Source of the DNA: Chara braunii
Lineage: Eukaryota > Streptophyta > Charophyceae > Charales > Characeae
Direction: 5' to 3'
Length of the DNA stretch: 26,360 bases
Assembly: GCA_003427395.1 (NCBI GenBank)
Contig: BFEA01000280.1
Coordinates: 1,962,962-1,989,321 of the forward strand
This document shows positions 26,194 through 26,360 of this stretch, in pieces. The notes beneath the pieces are model-generated. The model did not search any database. It was given only the letters and a program-made list of their open reading frames with translations, and had not been told where the DNA came from. Numbering within the stretch: the stretch's first letter is position 1; every line of letters begins with the position of its first letter. Both the position numbers and the translations under genes were made by a program.

Positions 26194-26219
26194 CTTTCTT
26201 TCTTTCTTTCTTTCTTTCC
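26194..26219. repeat. CTTT microsatellite (about six units)
   Basis: An uninterrupted CTTTCTTTCTTT run ending CCG. Confidence 0.97.
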
Positions 26220-26360
26220 GTCTCATTAATGAAACAATGGTATAGACAATTTAGAGTTAGGTTTCATAAGGATAAATAAGCTCAAATTAGTTAAACGCAA
26301 GTCAACTTTGGAGACTTCCATTACTCCACAGGCCGTTGTGAAATCTCCGCCAACGCGGCC

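Overview
Nuclear, repeat-dominated DNA of a photosynthetic eukaryote, with no intact gene that I can support. The plant or algal assignment rests on a decayed fragment of plastid 16S rRNA (1408-1620) and on a broken Ty3/gypsy chromovirus-type retrotransposon on the minus strand (about 7130-7985). The wording of the retroelement's integrase tail (PVFH motif followed by a VDHR chromodomain) reminds me of polyproteins from the charophyte alga Chara. That is recollection, not a database result. There are no bacterial-style operons, and almost every open frame is short and arises from repeats.

Layout. 1-2010: a mosaic of repeat modules (A, C, a 25-bp minisatellite, B, E), with the plastid 16S piece embedded in it. 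2010-3550: no gene seen. 3548-5040: a diverged A copy followed by several short unplaced open frames, possibly a decayed gene. 5040-6370: featureless apart from weak duplications. 6375-6840: a 41-bp tandem duplication and two exon-like stretches. 6840-8045: retroelement relic in antisense orientation, damaged by an internal duplication, a frameshift and a stop, and abutting another A fragment. 8046-12250: tandem duplications (49 bp x3, 122 bp x2-3, 38 bp x2), a 19-bp inverted repeat pair, and one exon-like frame at 10741. 12252-18625: the main array of modules P, A, T, C, D, B and E in several copies, with an inverted 120-135-bp pair at 14745/15146 and a 217-bp tandem duplication. 18626-20485: further direct duplications. 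20876-21290: a tandem and foldback block with an 85-bp hairpin. 21300-26360: mostly unannotatable, with a few duplications, two low-confidence frames and a TTTC microsatellite.

The modules recur in the same relative order and orientation (P-A-T, then C, D, B, E). This suggests one long composite element, or one segment duplicated several times and then decayed by indels, tandem slippage and later insertions (plastid DNA in one copy). I found no transposase, terminal structure or target-site duplication that would classify the composite family. The nearest thing to an undescribed system is this family, not a working gene cluster.
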